DNA of 64,000 nt. Source: an uncultured Aquimarina sp. (lineage in GTDB: Bacteria > Bacteroidota > Bacteroidia > Flavobacteriales > Flavobacteriaceae). How positions within the stretch are numbered: the first letter of the stretch is position 1; each line of letters opens with the position of its first letter. The position numbers and the translations under genes were made by a program. Where the stretch lies: NCBI GenBank assembly GCA_947495425.1, contig CANLYR010000012.1:1-64000 (forward strand), given 5' to 3'. This document shows positions 26,064 through 35,224 of this stretch, piece by piece. The notes beneath the pieces are model-generated. The model did not search any database. It was given only the letters and a program-made list of their open reading frames with translations, and was not told the DNA's origin.

Positions 26064-27362
26064 TTATTCTTTGGAGTTTGCAATTTTTGATTCTATTTCA
26101 GCAATATTATCTTCATAATACTTTACATGATTATGATTGTACTGTTTTGCCATTTTCATAGCTTTTTGCTGCATTTTTAGCGCTTCGTTGAGTTCGTTGT
26201 TGGCTTCGAGTGCATAGGCGAGAATACTCAAGGCTTCGGGAGATTTTGGGCGATACTTCACCAGGCGTTTATATACCGCTATCGACTCTTTAAAACGTTT
26301 TTGCCTTAATAGCCTATTTGCACTGGCTTGAAGACTATTTCCGCTGTTCCACCGTTCGGCTTTGGGGAGGATAGTATACCCATATTCTGCAGATAGATTT
26401 TGATAATAATCATCTATATTTTGTAGTGTGCTTCCAGATTGATTTTCAAAATCATTATAATCAGGATCCCACTTCTTTTTTGGAAAAAATGTTTCCATAG
26501 CTGAAATAAATGCCGGTAGTACTACCCCATAATGACTTTCGTTTGAAAAGACTTCTGATTTAAATTTTAGATTTTCTGAAGTAAAAGGTGATATTTGTTT
26601 TTGCAAATCCTCGAGATTTGTTCCTATTTCTGAATCTTGATGTACATCCTCATCAGCCGAAGCAACATATAAATGAGCTCTACGGCTTGGGTTGGCTTCA
26701 ATACTTCTTGTAATTTCATCAATAAACGTCTCATTTGGGATATACCCCATACCCAAAATATCTCCTGCAGCAATTGCTACATGTGCCTGAAATAGATCTG
26801 GGACTTTGCAAAAAGCATGCAAAGGAAAAGTAGCAGTTGGTGATGAACCGATGATCATTCTATAATCGGCAGTTCGATAATTATTAGCGAGATACGTAAA
26901 TAATTCATCTTTTAAAAATTTAGTAAAAATATCTGGAGCTCCATCAAAAGGCATCTGTTTCCAGCTTTTGGGCCAAAAATCGCTATGGTTTGTATATACT
27001 TTTGGCGCATAAAATTTTTCAAAACTATTTGGGAAACTCACTACAATTGCTTCTGGCATACTATTAACAGCGCTTAAGTGCTTTACCGCGCCAGTAATCT
27101 GATAAAAGAACTCATTCTCTAATACTATAATTAGCGGGTAGGTGTAATGACTAGAAGCTCTGTTATAGGTTTCTGGTAAAAAAATATCAAAAGCTACAGT
27201 TTGTTGAAGTGCTTTGGAGTCTAATGTATGTTGATCGATATATGCTAGTGGAGTAGACTTAATTTCTGCATTACGACTAACTGATACTGCTTGCTGTGCT
27301 GGTATATAGTGTATGCATATTAGCCATACGACAAAAGACGATAGTATGCGATTTGGTTTCAT
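26064..27362 (-). CDS. exported esterase-like alpha/beta hydrolase with C-terminal TPR
   Basis: A 432-residue exported protein (signal about 1-23). Residues 45-295 match the putative-esterase family (IroE/esterase D type): FLPETYNRASSHYTYPLIIV, the elbow MIIGSSPTATFP with probable nucleophile S174 (GSSPT instead of the common GHSxGG), and a late His, H277, in SNESHYGVV. Residues about 345-410 form tetratricopeptide-like repeats (RFKESIAVYKRLVKYRPKSPEAL). This esterase-plus-TPR layout occurs in Bacteroidetes and may remodel siderophores or acyl esters in the periplasm. The substrate is unknown. Confidence 0.75.
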   Translation of the reverse strand: MKPNRILSSFVVWLICIHYIPAQQAVSVSRNAEIKSTPLAYIDQHTLDSKALQQTVAFDIFLPETYNRASSHYTYPLIIVLENEFFYQITGAVKHLSAVNSMPEAIVVSFPNSFEKFYAPKVYTNHSDFWPKSWKQMPFDGAPDIFTKFLKDELFTYLANNYRTADYRMIIGSSPTATFPLHAFCKVPDLFQAHVAIAAGDILGMGYIPNETFIDEITRSIEANPSRRAHLYVASADEDVHQDSEIGTNLEDLQKQISPFTSENLKFKSEVFSNESHYGVVLPAFISAMETFFPKKKWDPDYNDFENQSGSTLQNIDDYYQNLSAEYGYTILPKAERWNSGNSLQASANRLLRQKRFKESIAVYKRLVKYRPKSPEALSILAYALEANNELNEALKMQQKAMKMAKQYNHNHVKYYEDNIAEIESKIANSKE

Positions 27363-27510
27363 GGTGTGGTTGACGGTTGTGTTACTATCCCCTAAAATAT
27401 AGTATATCTGTCAATTATGCTTAAAAATTTTCTTAAATGTTATAGTAAAAGCATAAAATAATAATGGGAATTGTAGTGTAGGAATACTTCGATTGTATTA
27501 CAGCAGGTCA

Positions 27511-28080
27511 TTATCTGTTTTTATATAACTCGATTGCTTTTAAGAACTTCACACCTCCTTGTTCTGTTTGGTTATAGATAAACCCGTTTAATTCAGGGTG
27601 ATTTTTGTCAATCCAGTTTAAAAGTTCGGTTTTATTTCTTTCCCAAACCTTTTCATTAAAATTCACATATTCTGTTTCCACGACAATTATTTTATTGTTT
27701 TGAAATCTTAGAATCTCATGGGTTATAAATGCTTCTTGTTGCAAGAAAAAAATTCTTTTGTCTATTTTAGAAATCGTAGCTTTTACAATTTCGTTTTCTT
27801 GTTCGATTTGAAGGATTTTGTACGTAGGATCAAACACTGAATCCCATTTTAACCATTTTTCAACATATTCTTCTACTGAATGATGCTGTATATAGTCATA
27901 CTTAGGTATTTTGGTTACAAGGCTATCAGTTAATAAAGTTTTCATATCGGCACCATCAGAATTGTCGAGAGCTTTGTAATATTGCTTTGCAATTTTAAGT
28001 TTATCAATTTTCTTTTCAGAAGTTTTGCAGGATATTAATCCAATTGTCAAAAACAAGGATAACACTATAATTTTATTCAT
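27511..28080 (-). CDS. NTF2/SnoaL-like lipoprotein
   Basis: A 189-residue lipoprotein precursor (LTIGLISC, C18). The mature part begins with helices containing IAKQYYKALDNSDGADMKTLLTD and continues with HHSVEEYVEKWLKWDSVF, the pattern of NTF2-like (SnoaL) domains, then beta strands and a C-terminal tail ending FLKAIELYKNR. There are no catalytic residues I can assign. It lies downstream of a 225-nt non-coding stretch that resembles an attC site, so it may be part of a cassette-like insertion with the next gene. Confidence 0.65.
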   Translation of the reverse strand: MNKIIVLSLFLTIGLISCKTSEKKIDKLKIAKQYYKALDNSDGADMKTLLTDSLVTKIPKYDYIQHHSVEEYVEKWLKWDSVFDPTYKILQIEQENEIVKATISKIDKRIFFLQQEAFITHEILRFQNNKIIVVETEYVNFNEKVWERNKTELLNWIDKNHPELNGFIYNQTEQGGVKFLKAIELYKNR

Positions 28081-28305
28081 TTGTATTTCGTCTTGTATAC
28101 TTTGCTATAACTTTCAGTATGAGAAACGTAGGGCAGGTGATAAGCACTATCGTTTCGGTTTATTACTTAGCTAAATATAAATATTTTGCTTTTATCTTTT
28201 CTTTTATAAACGCCAAATTTTATATTTAGCGGACTTTGTTAATATGCACAGAACTTTCGGTTTAGCACAAATGCCTTATGTTTTTTATACCTTGTTAGCA
28301 TTTGT
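28081..28305 (-). repeat. attC-like imperfect palindromic region
   Basis: This 225-nt gap follows the pentapeptide gene on the minus strand. Read on that strand it starts with aaatgctaacaagg and ends with gaaagttatagc, complementary-type ends like R'' and R' boxes of attC sites, with internal short inverted repeats (for example cgccaaat / atttagcg at 28211-28231). Similar gaps are found in flavobacterial genomes as cassette-associated palindromes. No integrase gene is visible in this window, so the assignment is tentative. Confidence 0.35.
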
Positions 28306-29580
28306 TTATTGTTTAAAACGTTTTCTGAGGGCTAGAACAAAAAAGACCAATAGAATACTTGAAATTATTTTTTGAGTCAAATCTGACCACCAATTGTTAC
28401 CTGTTGAACTGTTTTTTATGATAGGAATAGTATTCGTTAAGCTGTTTTTTAAGTATGGTTCAAACCTTACCATATTAAAGCTTTCAATAAAATTGCAATT
28501 CCAACTTTGCATTAAATCAATTACTTCAATTGAGAAATAAGCTAATGGAAAAATTAATATACAGACAATTAATAAAAAGAAAGGAGTTAGAATGCTTTGC
28601 GTAAATCCAGAAAATCTTCCGTAAATCCAATAAAATACCCATTCACCAAATTTTTTATTTGAGTATAGAGCATATCGCCTCATTAGCATTTCACTCCGAT
28701 ATGCTTTTCCTGCAAATTCCCAATCCTTGTTTATTTCATAGTTTCGTTTTATTTGTCTATATAATCCACCTAAATCATGATAGGTTAAATCACCTTGAAT
28801 TTCATCATTTATAATTATTCTATTACCATTATTCCAGCTACAATCTCTTATATTGAGTTTAGTTATGTCTGATTCTTTAAAACTAAAGTTACTGAGATTT
28901 AATCTTCTAAAAATTACATTTTCAGAGAATATTACATTTTCAAATTTTAAATGAGAGGTTTCTATTAAATCTTGAAATAATACATTGCAATCATCAAGAA
29001 AAGTTAAGTTCTTTAGGTTGACTGGGGAATTAAACTCTATTTTATTGAAATCTACCTTACCTTGATATATTGAGTTTTCAAGTGTTAGGTTTTTTTTGAA
29101 TACATTCTCATAAAAATCAGTATATCCATCAAAAGTTATTGCTTGGAAATATGTGTTTTCATAAAACTTAGCGAACCCAAACCAAGTGTGGCTTTTGAAA
29201 AAGGCTCTTTTGATAATACAGGTGTCGAAAAATTCAGTTCCTATGAAATCTGCTCCTCCATTGAATTTTACTCCTGAAAAATCTACTTCTCCGAAGAATT
29301 TAGAATTATTGAAGCTAACATAATTTTCAAAAGTCTTCTTTTGTCCTTTTTTCCAAAAATCTTTGTCAGAAGTTAAAGGAGAGTTATCCTCTGTTGGAGA
29401 ACTATTTACTCCCTCAAAAACAGGGAAATTATATTTATAAAAGCCGTATTGTTTATTTTCTCTTATTTTCTGCCAAAATTCTTTTACTTTTTGCTTATCC
29501 CAAATCTTTCGGCTTCCCTCTAATACATACCAATCTGATTTGTCACTTTGAAAATATTCTAATAATTCTGGTTGTATCAT
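28306..29580 (-). CDS. pentapeptide-repeat protein with C-terminal membrane helices
   Basis: A 424-residue protein. Residues about 95-245 are pentapeptide-type repeats dominated by Phe at the central position (FSGVKFNGGADFIGTEFF is a clear stretch), expected to fold as a quadrilateral beta-helix. Two hydrophobic helices follow: about 325-350 (FFLLIVCILIFPLAYFSIEV) and a C-terminal one at about 402-417 (ISSILLVFFVLALRKRF). The N-terminal 90 residues are Trp/Tyr-rich and not recognised. Pentapeptide proteins with membrane anchors occur next to nuclease or toxin systems, but no partner is seen here. Inverted repeats with the same aaatgctaa core flank the gene. Confidence 0.78.
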   Translation of the reverse strand: MIQPELLEYFQSDKSDWYVLEGSRKIWDKQKVKEFWQKIRENKQYGFYKYNFPVFEGVNSSPTEDNSPLTSDKDFWKKGQKKTFENYVSFNNSKFFGEVDFSGVKFNGGADFIGTEFFDTCIIKRAFFKSHTWFGFAKFYENTYFQAITFDGYTDFYENVFKKNLTLENSIYQGKVDFNKIEFNSPVNLKNLTFLDDCNVLFQDLIETSHLKFENVIFSENVIFRRLNLSNFSFKESDITKLNIRDCSWNNGNRIIINDEIQGDLTYHDLGGLYRQIKRNYEINKDWEFAGKAYRSEMLMRRYALYSNKKFGEWVFYWIYGRFSGFTQSILTPFFLLIVCILIFPLAYFSIEVIDLMQSWNCNFIESFNMVRFEPYLKNSLTNTIPIIKNSSTGNNWWSDLTQKIISSILLVFFVLALRKRFKQ

Positions 29581-29632
29581 ATAAGGATTTGAATGTTTAT
29601 TTCTTGTGTGGAAATGATTTGTAGTTGTTAAT

Positions 29633-29671
29633 AAATGCTAATGACCAAATATAATACATTAGTATGCATTT
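29633..29671. repeat. bulged inverted repeat upstream of pentapeptide gene
   Basis: Inverted repeat aaatgctaatg / cattagtatgcattt with a 3-nt bulge, 53 nt before the start codon. Its core aaatgctaa is also present, in the opposite orientation, at the other end of the gene (28294-28303), so the gene sits between matching ends. Confidence 0.45.
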
Positions 29672-29751
29672 GTAAATTAATAAGATTTTTCAAATAGTTT
29701 TAAGAGATGAATACTATGGTAAACAAGTTATAGCTGTTTATAGTACCGGTA

Positions 29752-30141
29752 TTAAGTTCTTACGGCTGTTCCTGTGATTTTAATTTTTCCGCCAAAAGGT
29801 AAGGCCTCTGCCTGATAAATTGTTCTAGATGGTCTTTGCCCTTCTGGAAATAATGCGATATACAATTGATTTATTTCAGGAAGATCAGCCAGATTATCAA
29901 ATGCAATATCTATAAATACAACGTCGTTTTTATCAAATCCTGCGCTTTTGAGAGCAGCAAAGAAGTTAGAAAAGGCAAGTTTACCTTCTTCTAGTGCTGT
30001 TCCCGAAACATAATCACCATCTGTATTTACAGATAACTGACCACTTACAAAACACATATTATTTGCTACTACGGCATGACTTATCGGATTGGTCCATTTT
30101 GGAAGACCTTCTCCCTGCACAATATATTTTTTGTTATTCAT
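29752..30141 (-). CDS. RidA/YjgF/UK114 family protein
   Basis: A 129-residue protein with the RidA signature region RPSRTIYQAEALPFGGKIKITGTAV. R106 matches the Arg that binds the carboxylate of the imine substrate in RidA enzymes; the conserved Glu near the C-terminus is replaced in the strand IKITGTAV. Family members release ammonia from reactive enamine or imine intermediates, such as those formed by PLP-dependent dehydratases, but several subgroups have other roles. It is monocistronic. Confidence 0.88.
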   Translation of the reverse strand: MNNKKYIVQGEGLPKWTNPISHAVVANNMCFVSGQLSVNTDGDYVSGTALEEGKLAFSNFFAALKSAGFDKNDVVFIDIAFDNLADLPEINQLYIALFPEGQRPSRTIYQAEALPFGGKIKITGTAVRT

Positions 30142-30293
30142 AGTTTTTAAAGTTTATTATCCGTTGCATTTTTTTAATTCTATTTTTTAATAGGGTTAGT
30201 TACTTTTGCTATCAATAGCTAGTTTTTAGAAGGTATTACTATAGTTGAACGCAAACACATCACTGAGTTGAATCTCATGTAAAAGGACAAGGG

Positions 30294-31388
30294 TTATATT
30301 TTAATGATCTTCTTTTTTGTGTATAACCAATAAGCAAAACCCCAAATCAACCAGGTGTAACAAAAAGCAAACATAAAACTGCCAAGATAATTTCCGAAGA
30401 CAGGTTGAAAAATATTTTGGTATGACCAGTCGTAGGCATTAGCGGTATTAAATTTTAGGACCTTACTCATGATTTTTATCAATAGAATAGATAAAATATA
30501 ACTTATTAAGGAGTTAAGACCAAAAACTTTGAATACAAACGTGCCATACGCTATCTTTTTAAGATCTATAAAAAATAGTAAGAGGGCCCATAATAGGGTT
30601 ATAATGCCTGATGTAAATAGTACATATGAGCCAGTCCATAGCGGTTTATTGATTGGATACATATATCCCCAAAACCATCCAATAATAATAAAAATAACAG
30701 CAATGATAGCTAAGTTTATGTTTTTTTTGAGTGTTAAACTTTTGTCTGACAAAATAGAACAGGCAACAAGGTAACCCAAAAGAATTTGTGCAATAGACGA
30801 TAATGTGCCTAATATACCTTCGGGGTCAAAAGCAATTCCAAATCCTTGATACATATGATTTTTTCCTATGACAAAAAGATCAACAGTTCTACCTATGTTG
30901 TTTGAGATTGAATACGCTTTTTCTAATCCTACACTACTCAATAGTAACCAATGCCCGATTAGAAGGGTAATTGTTATATACAGTATCCAAAGCTTTTTTT
31001 TAAAAAAAATAATACACAAACCAGCACCAAGAAAGGCCAGAGCGATACGTTGTAAAACTCCAAAAATCCTTAACTGTGTAATGTTTTGATCATAAAAGGG
31101 AAACCAATTAAGGAGTAAACCTATTAGAAAAATAACACCAGCTCTTTTTGTCATTTTTGTGATTAAAATGCGCTTGCTAACACTAGTATTCTGCAAAGAC
31201 ATAAATAAGGAAATGCCAATGATAAACAGAAAGCTAGGAAAAACCAGATCAGTAAGGGTACATCCATGCCATTCTGAGTGATTAAGTGGTGCGTAAATAT
31301 ATGACCATGATCCAGGCGTATTGACTAAAATCATTAAAAATATGGTTATCCCTCTTAGCACATCAATTGATACAAGCCTTTTTTTCAT
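30294..31388 (-). CDS. NagX-like / heparan-alpha-glucosaminide N-acetyltransferase family membrane protein
   Basis: A 364-residue protein with about ten transmembrane helices (DUF5009/HGSNAT-like). The N-terminal signature is present: RLVSIDVLRGITIFLMILVN, then PLNHSEWHGCTLTDLVFPSFLFIIGIS with the His/Asp residues that the family conserves. Relatives acetylate terminal glucosamine across membranes, and bacterial NagX genes occur with chitin or GlcNAc utilisation genes. Here it is 4 kb from a chitin locus, which supports an amino-sugar role, though the direct substrate is not shown. It is probably separate from the M1 peptidase gene upstream by a 45-nt gap on the same strand. Confidence 0.8.
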   Translation of the reverse strand: MKKRLVSIDVLRGITIFLMILVNTPGSWSYIYAPLNHSEWHGCTLTDLVFPSFLFIIGISLFMSLQNTSVSKRILITKMTKRAGVIFLIGLLLNWFPFYDQNITQLRIFGVLQRIALAFLGAGLCIIFFKKKLWILYITITLLIGHWLLLSSVGLEKAYSISNNIGRTVDLFVIGKNHMYQGFGIAFDPEGILGTLSSIAQILLGYLVACSILSDKSLTLKKNINLAIIAVIFIIIGWFWGYMYPINKPLWTGSYVLFTSGIITLLWALLLFFIDLKKIAYGTFVFKVFGLNSLISYILSILLIKIMSKVLKFNTANAYDWSYQNIFQPVFGNYLGSFMFAFCYTWLIWGFAYWLYTKKKIIKI

Positions 31389-31433
31389 GTTGTATTACTT
31401 TATAATAATCAAATCGTAATTAAGATAGTAGGA

Positions 31434-33065
31434 TTATTTATGAAGTTTTGTTTGGATATAAAAATTTGGATCTACAATGAGATTACTTCCTTTTACATTT
31501 ATAGTCTGCCATACAGCATTGGGCTGTATCCATTTGGGGGTGTCATCTATAAAGATGCGAACTGGCATATCAAATTTTTCCACAACGTCAATATATCTAA
31601 ATTTTAAGGTGCCATTTTTATAGCCATACTCTAATGTTGGGATCTTAGTTGTTCTGAGGTATTGATTAAAAAACGCGGTAAGATCTATTTGAGTTGCTGT
31701 ACTGATATATTCTTCGATTTGTTTTGTAGTTACGGTCTGGTGATAAAATTCTGTATTAAGCCCTCTTAAAACAGATCTCCATTTTTTGTCATCTTCAATA
31801 AGTTGGCGAAGGGTATGCAACATATTTGATCCCTTGAAATACATATCACTAGAGCCTTCTTGGTTTACATTGTATATACCTATGATTGGTGTATCGTTTT
31901 GAATTCTTTTTCTAGTACCTATTACATATGCTGAAGCTGCTTTTGTACCATAGTAGTAATCCAAAAACAGGCTTTCTGAATAGGCTGTGAAACTTTCATG
32001 TATCCACATATCGGCAGCATCTTTATAGGTAATATTATTGGCAAACCATTCGTGACCGGATTCGTGAATAATAATAAAATCAAATTTCAATCCCCATCCA
32101 GAACCAGAAAGGTCGTTTCCAAGATATCCATTCTTATATTCGTTTCCGTAGGTAACAGAACTCTGATGCTCCATTCCCAAGTAAGGAACTTCTACAAGTT
32201 TAAAACTATCTTCATAAAAAGGGTAGGGGCCAAACCAATGTTCAAAAGCCTTCATCATCTTTGGTGCGTCTTTAAATTGTTTTTTAGCTTTTTCGTGATG
32301 ATCACGAAGCACATAATAATCCATATCCAGAATACCTTTTTCACCTTCGTATTGTTCGCCAAAATGCACATAATCTCCAATATTAATATTTACTCCGTAA
32401 TTATTAATCGGATTGCTTACAAACCAATGAAAAGTTTTGGTGTTATCCTCATGCTTTTCAATATTGCGCAATCGTCCATTTGAAACATTTATTAGGTTTT
32501 TTGGAACATTAACACTAATCAAAAGGCTATCTACCTCATCATACATGTGATCCTTATTTGGCCACCACACACTGGCTCCTAATCCCTGACAAGATGATGC
32601 AATAAAGGGATTGCCATTGGCATCTTTTTTCCACGAGATCCCTCCATCCCATGGTGCTCTAACAGCCTCTCTTGGTTTTCCACTATAGTACACCTCTACG
32701 GTGTTGTTATCATTTTCATTTTGCGGAGCTAGAAGTGTTATAAAATGTGCATTACCTTCAGAGGTTACGTTCAACTTTTTATTATTCTGAAGTACTTTTT
32801 GAATTTTTAAAGGTGGTTGTAAATCCACCTGCATTACATTATGATTTTTGAGAACTTTATATTGAATTGTGTTTTTCCCTGTGATGGTTTTATCGTTTGG
32901 GTCTACTTTAATATCCAGGTGGTAATACGTTACATCCCACCATTCTCGTTCGGGAGTTATAGTACCACGTAGCGTATCTTGTCTGGTGAATTTTGATTCT
33001 TGAGCAAATACAGATAATATTTGAAATATGGATAGTATTATAAAAACTGATTTGTGTATTATCAT
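31434..33065 (-). CDS. exported M1 family zinc aminopeptidase
   Basis: A 543-residue exported protein (signal about 1-22, VFAQ). The zinc site is H334-E335-x-x-H338 (HESGHEW) with third ligand E357 in WIHESFTAYSES. The substrate-binding segment reads LGMEHQSS (297-304), a form of the GAMEN motif common in Bacteroidetes M1 peptidases. The N-terminal saddle domain covers about 40-240. It lacks the long C-terminal helical domain of human or E. coli aminopeptidase N, so it is a short family variant. It probably digests peptides in the periplasm. Confidence 0.9.
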   Translation of the reverse strand: MIIHKSVFIILSIFQILSVFAQESKFTRQDTLRGTITPEREWWDVTYYHLDIKVDPNDKTITGKNTIQYKVLKNHNVMQVDLQPPLKIQKVLQNNKKLNVTSEGNAHFITLLAPQNENDNNTVEVYYSGKPREAVRAPWDGGISWKKDANGNPFIASSCQGLGASVWWPNKDHMYDEVDSLLISVNVPKNLINVSNGRLRNIEKHEDNTKTFHWFVSNPINNYGVNINIGDYVHFGEQYEGEKGILDMDYYVLRDHHEKAKKQFKDAPKMMKAFEHWFGPYPFYEDSFKLVEVPYLGMEHQSSVTYGNEYKNGYLGNDLSGSGWGLKFDFIIIHESGHEWFANNITYKDAADMWIHESFTAYSESLFLDYYYGTKAASAYVIGTRKRIQNDTPIIGIYNVNQEGSSDMYFKGSNMLHTLRQLIEDDKKWRSVLRGLNTEFYHQTVTTKQIEEYISTATQIDLTAFFNQYLRTTKIPTLEYGYKNGTLKFRYIDVVEKFDMPVRIFIDDTPKWIQPNAVWQTINVKGSNLIVDPNFYIQTKLHK

Positions 33066-33215
33066 GAAATTAGTATTCTAAAAGTGATTAAGTTTTGAAT
33101 AAGTAAACCAACGCATCTTATTCTTATACGGATAAATTATTCATTCGGATTTCCTTTTAAATTTGGTATAGAGACTCAAATTAAATATGGATAATTTGAT
33201 CATTTAGAGGATTAT

Positions 33216-33941
33216 TTACATGTGTAAATCTTTATTACTGTTGAAAATAGTTTCTTTTACATGTTTTACATAATTACGTCCGATAGGAATTTTTTTAGAA
33301 TCAATTTCAACCAAATTTCCTTCTACAGATTTTATTTTATCTATGGCGATGGTATATGATCTGTGAACACGCATAAAATTAGAACTAGGCAACTCTTCGG
33401 TAATTCCTGTAAGTGATTTGTGTACAAGATAATTACCCTGTGCAGTAATAACTTTGATGTAATCCTTAAGGCTTTCTATATATAAGATGTCATTTAGAAG
33501 AATTTTCACTAGTTTTTTGTCAACTTTCAAAAAAATAAATGGTTCTTTATTTCCGACATATTCTCCGTTTTTAGATTGATTTTGATTTATGGTCTGATTG
33601 AGTTTGTTCATGGTTTTCAAAAAACGATTAAAAGGGATGGGTTTAACCAGATAATCCAAAACATCTAACTCAAAACTTTCTACTGCATATTCTCTGTATG
33701 CAGTAGTAATTATAACCTGATACTCGTGTCTGCTATTTTTGAGGAAATCCAACCCACTCATTTCGGGCATGTTAATGTCTAAAAACATTACATCTACTTG
33801 TCCTTGCTCAATAAGTTCTATAGCTTCTATAGGATTACTAAAAGAACCTAGTAATTCGATATTTTTAAATGAGGCTAAATGGGACTCTATGATCTTTATG
33901 GCAAAGGGTTCGTCGTCAATTATTATACATTTGATATTCAT
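33216..33941 (-). CDS. LytTR-type response regulator
   Basis: A 241-residue regulator with a receiver (about 1-120; D9/D10, phospho-acceptor D55 in FLDINMPEMSG, K102 in YLVKPIPF) and a LytTR DNA-binding domain (about 135-235; VHRSYTIAIDKIKSVEGN and IPIGRNYVK). Its start overlaps the stop of the LytS-type kinase (ATGA), so the pair is co-translated and the kinase is the likely partner. The pair is divergent from the susC operon. A close paralogue at 50068 lies in the same chitin locus. Confidence 0.92.
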   Translation of the reverse strand: MNIKCIIIDDEPFAIKIIESHLASFKNIELLGSFSNPIEAIELIEQGQVDVMFLDINMPEMSGLDFLKNSRHEYQVIITTAYREYAVESFELDVLDYLVKPIPFNRFLKTMNKLNQTINQNQSKNGEYVGNKEPFIFLKVDKKLVKILLNDILYIESLKDYIKVITAQGNYLVHKSLTGITEELPSSNFMRVHRSYTIAIDKIKSVEGNLVEIDSKKIPIGRNYVKHVKETIFNSNKDLHM

Positions 33942-34987
33942 AATATGGGGATTTTCAGTAATACGTTAAACGTATTATCAATAATTTTGGTTTCCAAAGA
34001 GTACTTATTGCTATAAAGTAACTCCAGTCGTCGTCTTACATTTTCGATTCCTATGCCATGTTTTTTTCCTTTAGCGGTATTTGTATTAAAATTATTAGTT
34101 GCTGAAAAAATAAGTTGTTCATTCTTTTTATTTTCAAATTCTATATCCAGAGAAACCGAATCATTATTTTTACTTCCGTGCTTAAAACAATTTTCTATAA
34201 AAGGAAGAAGCAAAAGCGGCGGTATTACAATATCGTCTATATTTCCTTTAATCTGAATTTCTGAAGTCACCTTATCACCATGTCGCAACCGTTCGAGTTC
34301 CAAATAGCTCTGAATATAGTTGATTTCACTTAATAAACCAATTTTGGGCTCTTTTACATCATAAAGAACATATTGCATAATCTCAGACAACTTCAACACC
34401 ACATCAGGAGCTTTGTCTGATTTTTCCATAGTTAAGTAGTACAGATTATTGAGTGTATTGAAAAAGAAATGTGGTTGTATCTGGGACTTTAAGTATTTTA
34501 ATTCAGTTTGTAGTTGAAGTTTTTGCAGGGATTCATTCTTTTTGCGTTCATAGATCCAATCGCTAGTGAGTTTCAAAGCGGTCACAAGTGCTACTACATA
34601 AATTTCACCAATAGTTACTGCCAAAATATGATTAAAACTAAAAGCCTCTTGCGCTCCCACAGCTTCTGGCCATATGTTACTGGTGACTAATAATAAGTTA
34701 AGACTTGTTCTGGCTACATAAACTACGGCAAGAGATAGTATTACAGAAAAAATATAGTGTGTGTATTTTCTTTTTAAAACGAATTTGGGGATTAGATAAT
34801 TGATATGAAAGTAGGTGAGTACAAGGTGAATAGTAAATTCAACAAGATTAGATTTTAAAGAATATAGATAGTCGTCAAAATAGCTTCCCCAACGCACAAA
34901 ATTTATTACAAAATAACCTATCCAAAAAAAGAAATGATACTTAATTGGAATTCGATATGAATAGGTTTTTAGCATCTTGTTAGGCAT
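33938..34987 (-). CDS. LytS-type sensor histidine kinase
   Basis: A 349-residue kinase. Four hydrophobic helices (about 19-33, 48-62, 78-100, 120-140) form the membrane sensor. A His_kinase domain follows with H173 in SQIQPHFFFNTLNNLYYL and an HATPase with PPLLLLPFIENCFKHGSK and GIGIENVRRRLELLY. The gene is joined to the LytTR regulator by an ATGA overlap. It is divergent from susC, and the 237-nt gap between them holds an inverted repeat. It probably senses a membrane or small-molecule signal and drives the LytTR regulator. Confidence 0.9.
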   Translation of the reverse strand: MPNKMLKTYSYRIPIKYHFFFWIGYFVINFVRWGSYFDDYLYSLKSNLVEFTIHLVLTYFHINYLIPKFVLKRKYTHYIFSVILSLAVVYVARTSLNLLLVTSNIWPEAVGAQEAFSFNHILAVTIGEIYVVALVTALKLTSDWIYERKKNESLQKLQLQTELKYLKSQIQPHFFFNTLNNLYYLTMEKSDKAPDVVLKLSEIMQYVLYDVKEPKIGLLSEINYIQSYLELERLRHGDKVTSEIQIKGNIDDIVIPPLLLLPFIENCFKHGSKNNDSVSLDIEFENKKNEQLIFSATNNFNTNTAKGKKHGIGIENVRRRLELLYSNKYSLETKIIDNTFNVLLKIPIL

Positions 34988-35045
34988 CGATAATATCGTT
35001 TTTTTTAATTAATTGTTAATAAACGTGAAAAAATTATGTGTTTTT

Positions 35046-35073
35046 TTTGGTAAAAACAAAATACTTTACCAAA
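35046..35073. promoter_or_regulatory. inverted repeat in the lytS-susC promoter region
   Basis: A perfect 9-bp inverted repeat (tttggtaaa / tttaccaaa) with a 10-nt spacer, half-site centres 19 nt apart, in the 237-nt gap between the divergent lytS-type and susC-type genes. Size and position suit a dimeric regulator site, possibly for the nearby LytTR or HTCS protein. The right half contains tactttacc. Confidence 0.5.
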
Positions 35074-35224
35074 TATTTGGAAATGTGCTTATTTCTGAAA
35101 ACGCTTGTATACAAAAAGATGCTGTTTATTGTTTTTTTAATGTTGTTCGGATATTTAATTTCTTTTTAAGCGTAATTCATAAAACCTTTAAATCAGAATA
35201 AATAAACAATCAATCTATAATTAC

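Noticed and set aside
29581-29610. String attcaaatcc (minus strand) that looks like a tRNA T-arm
   Set aside because: No acceptor stem, D-arm or anticodon arm can be fitted around it; it lies directly before a start codon.
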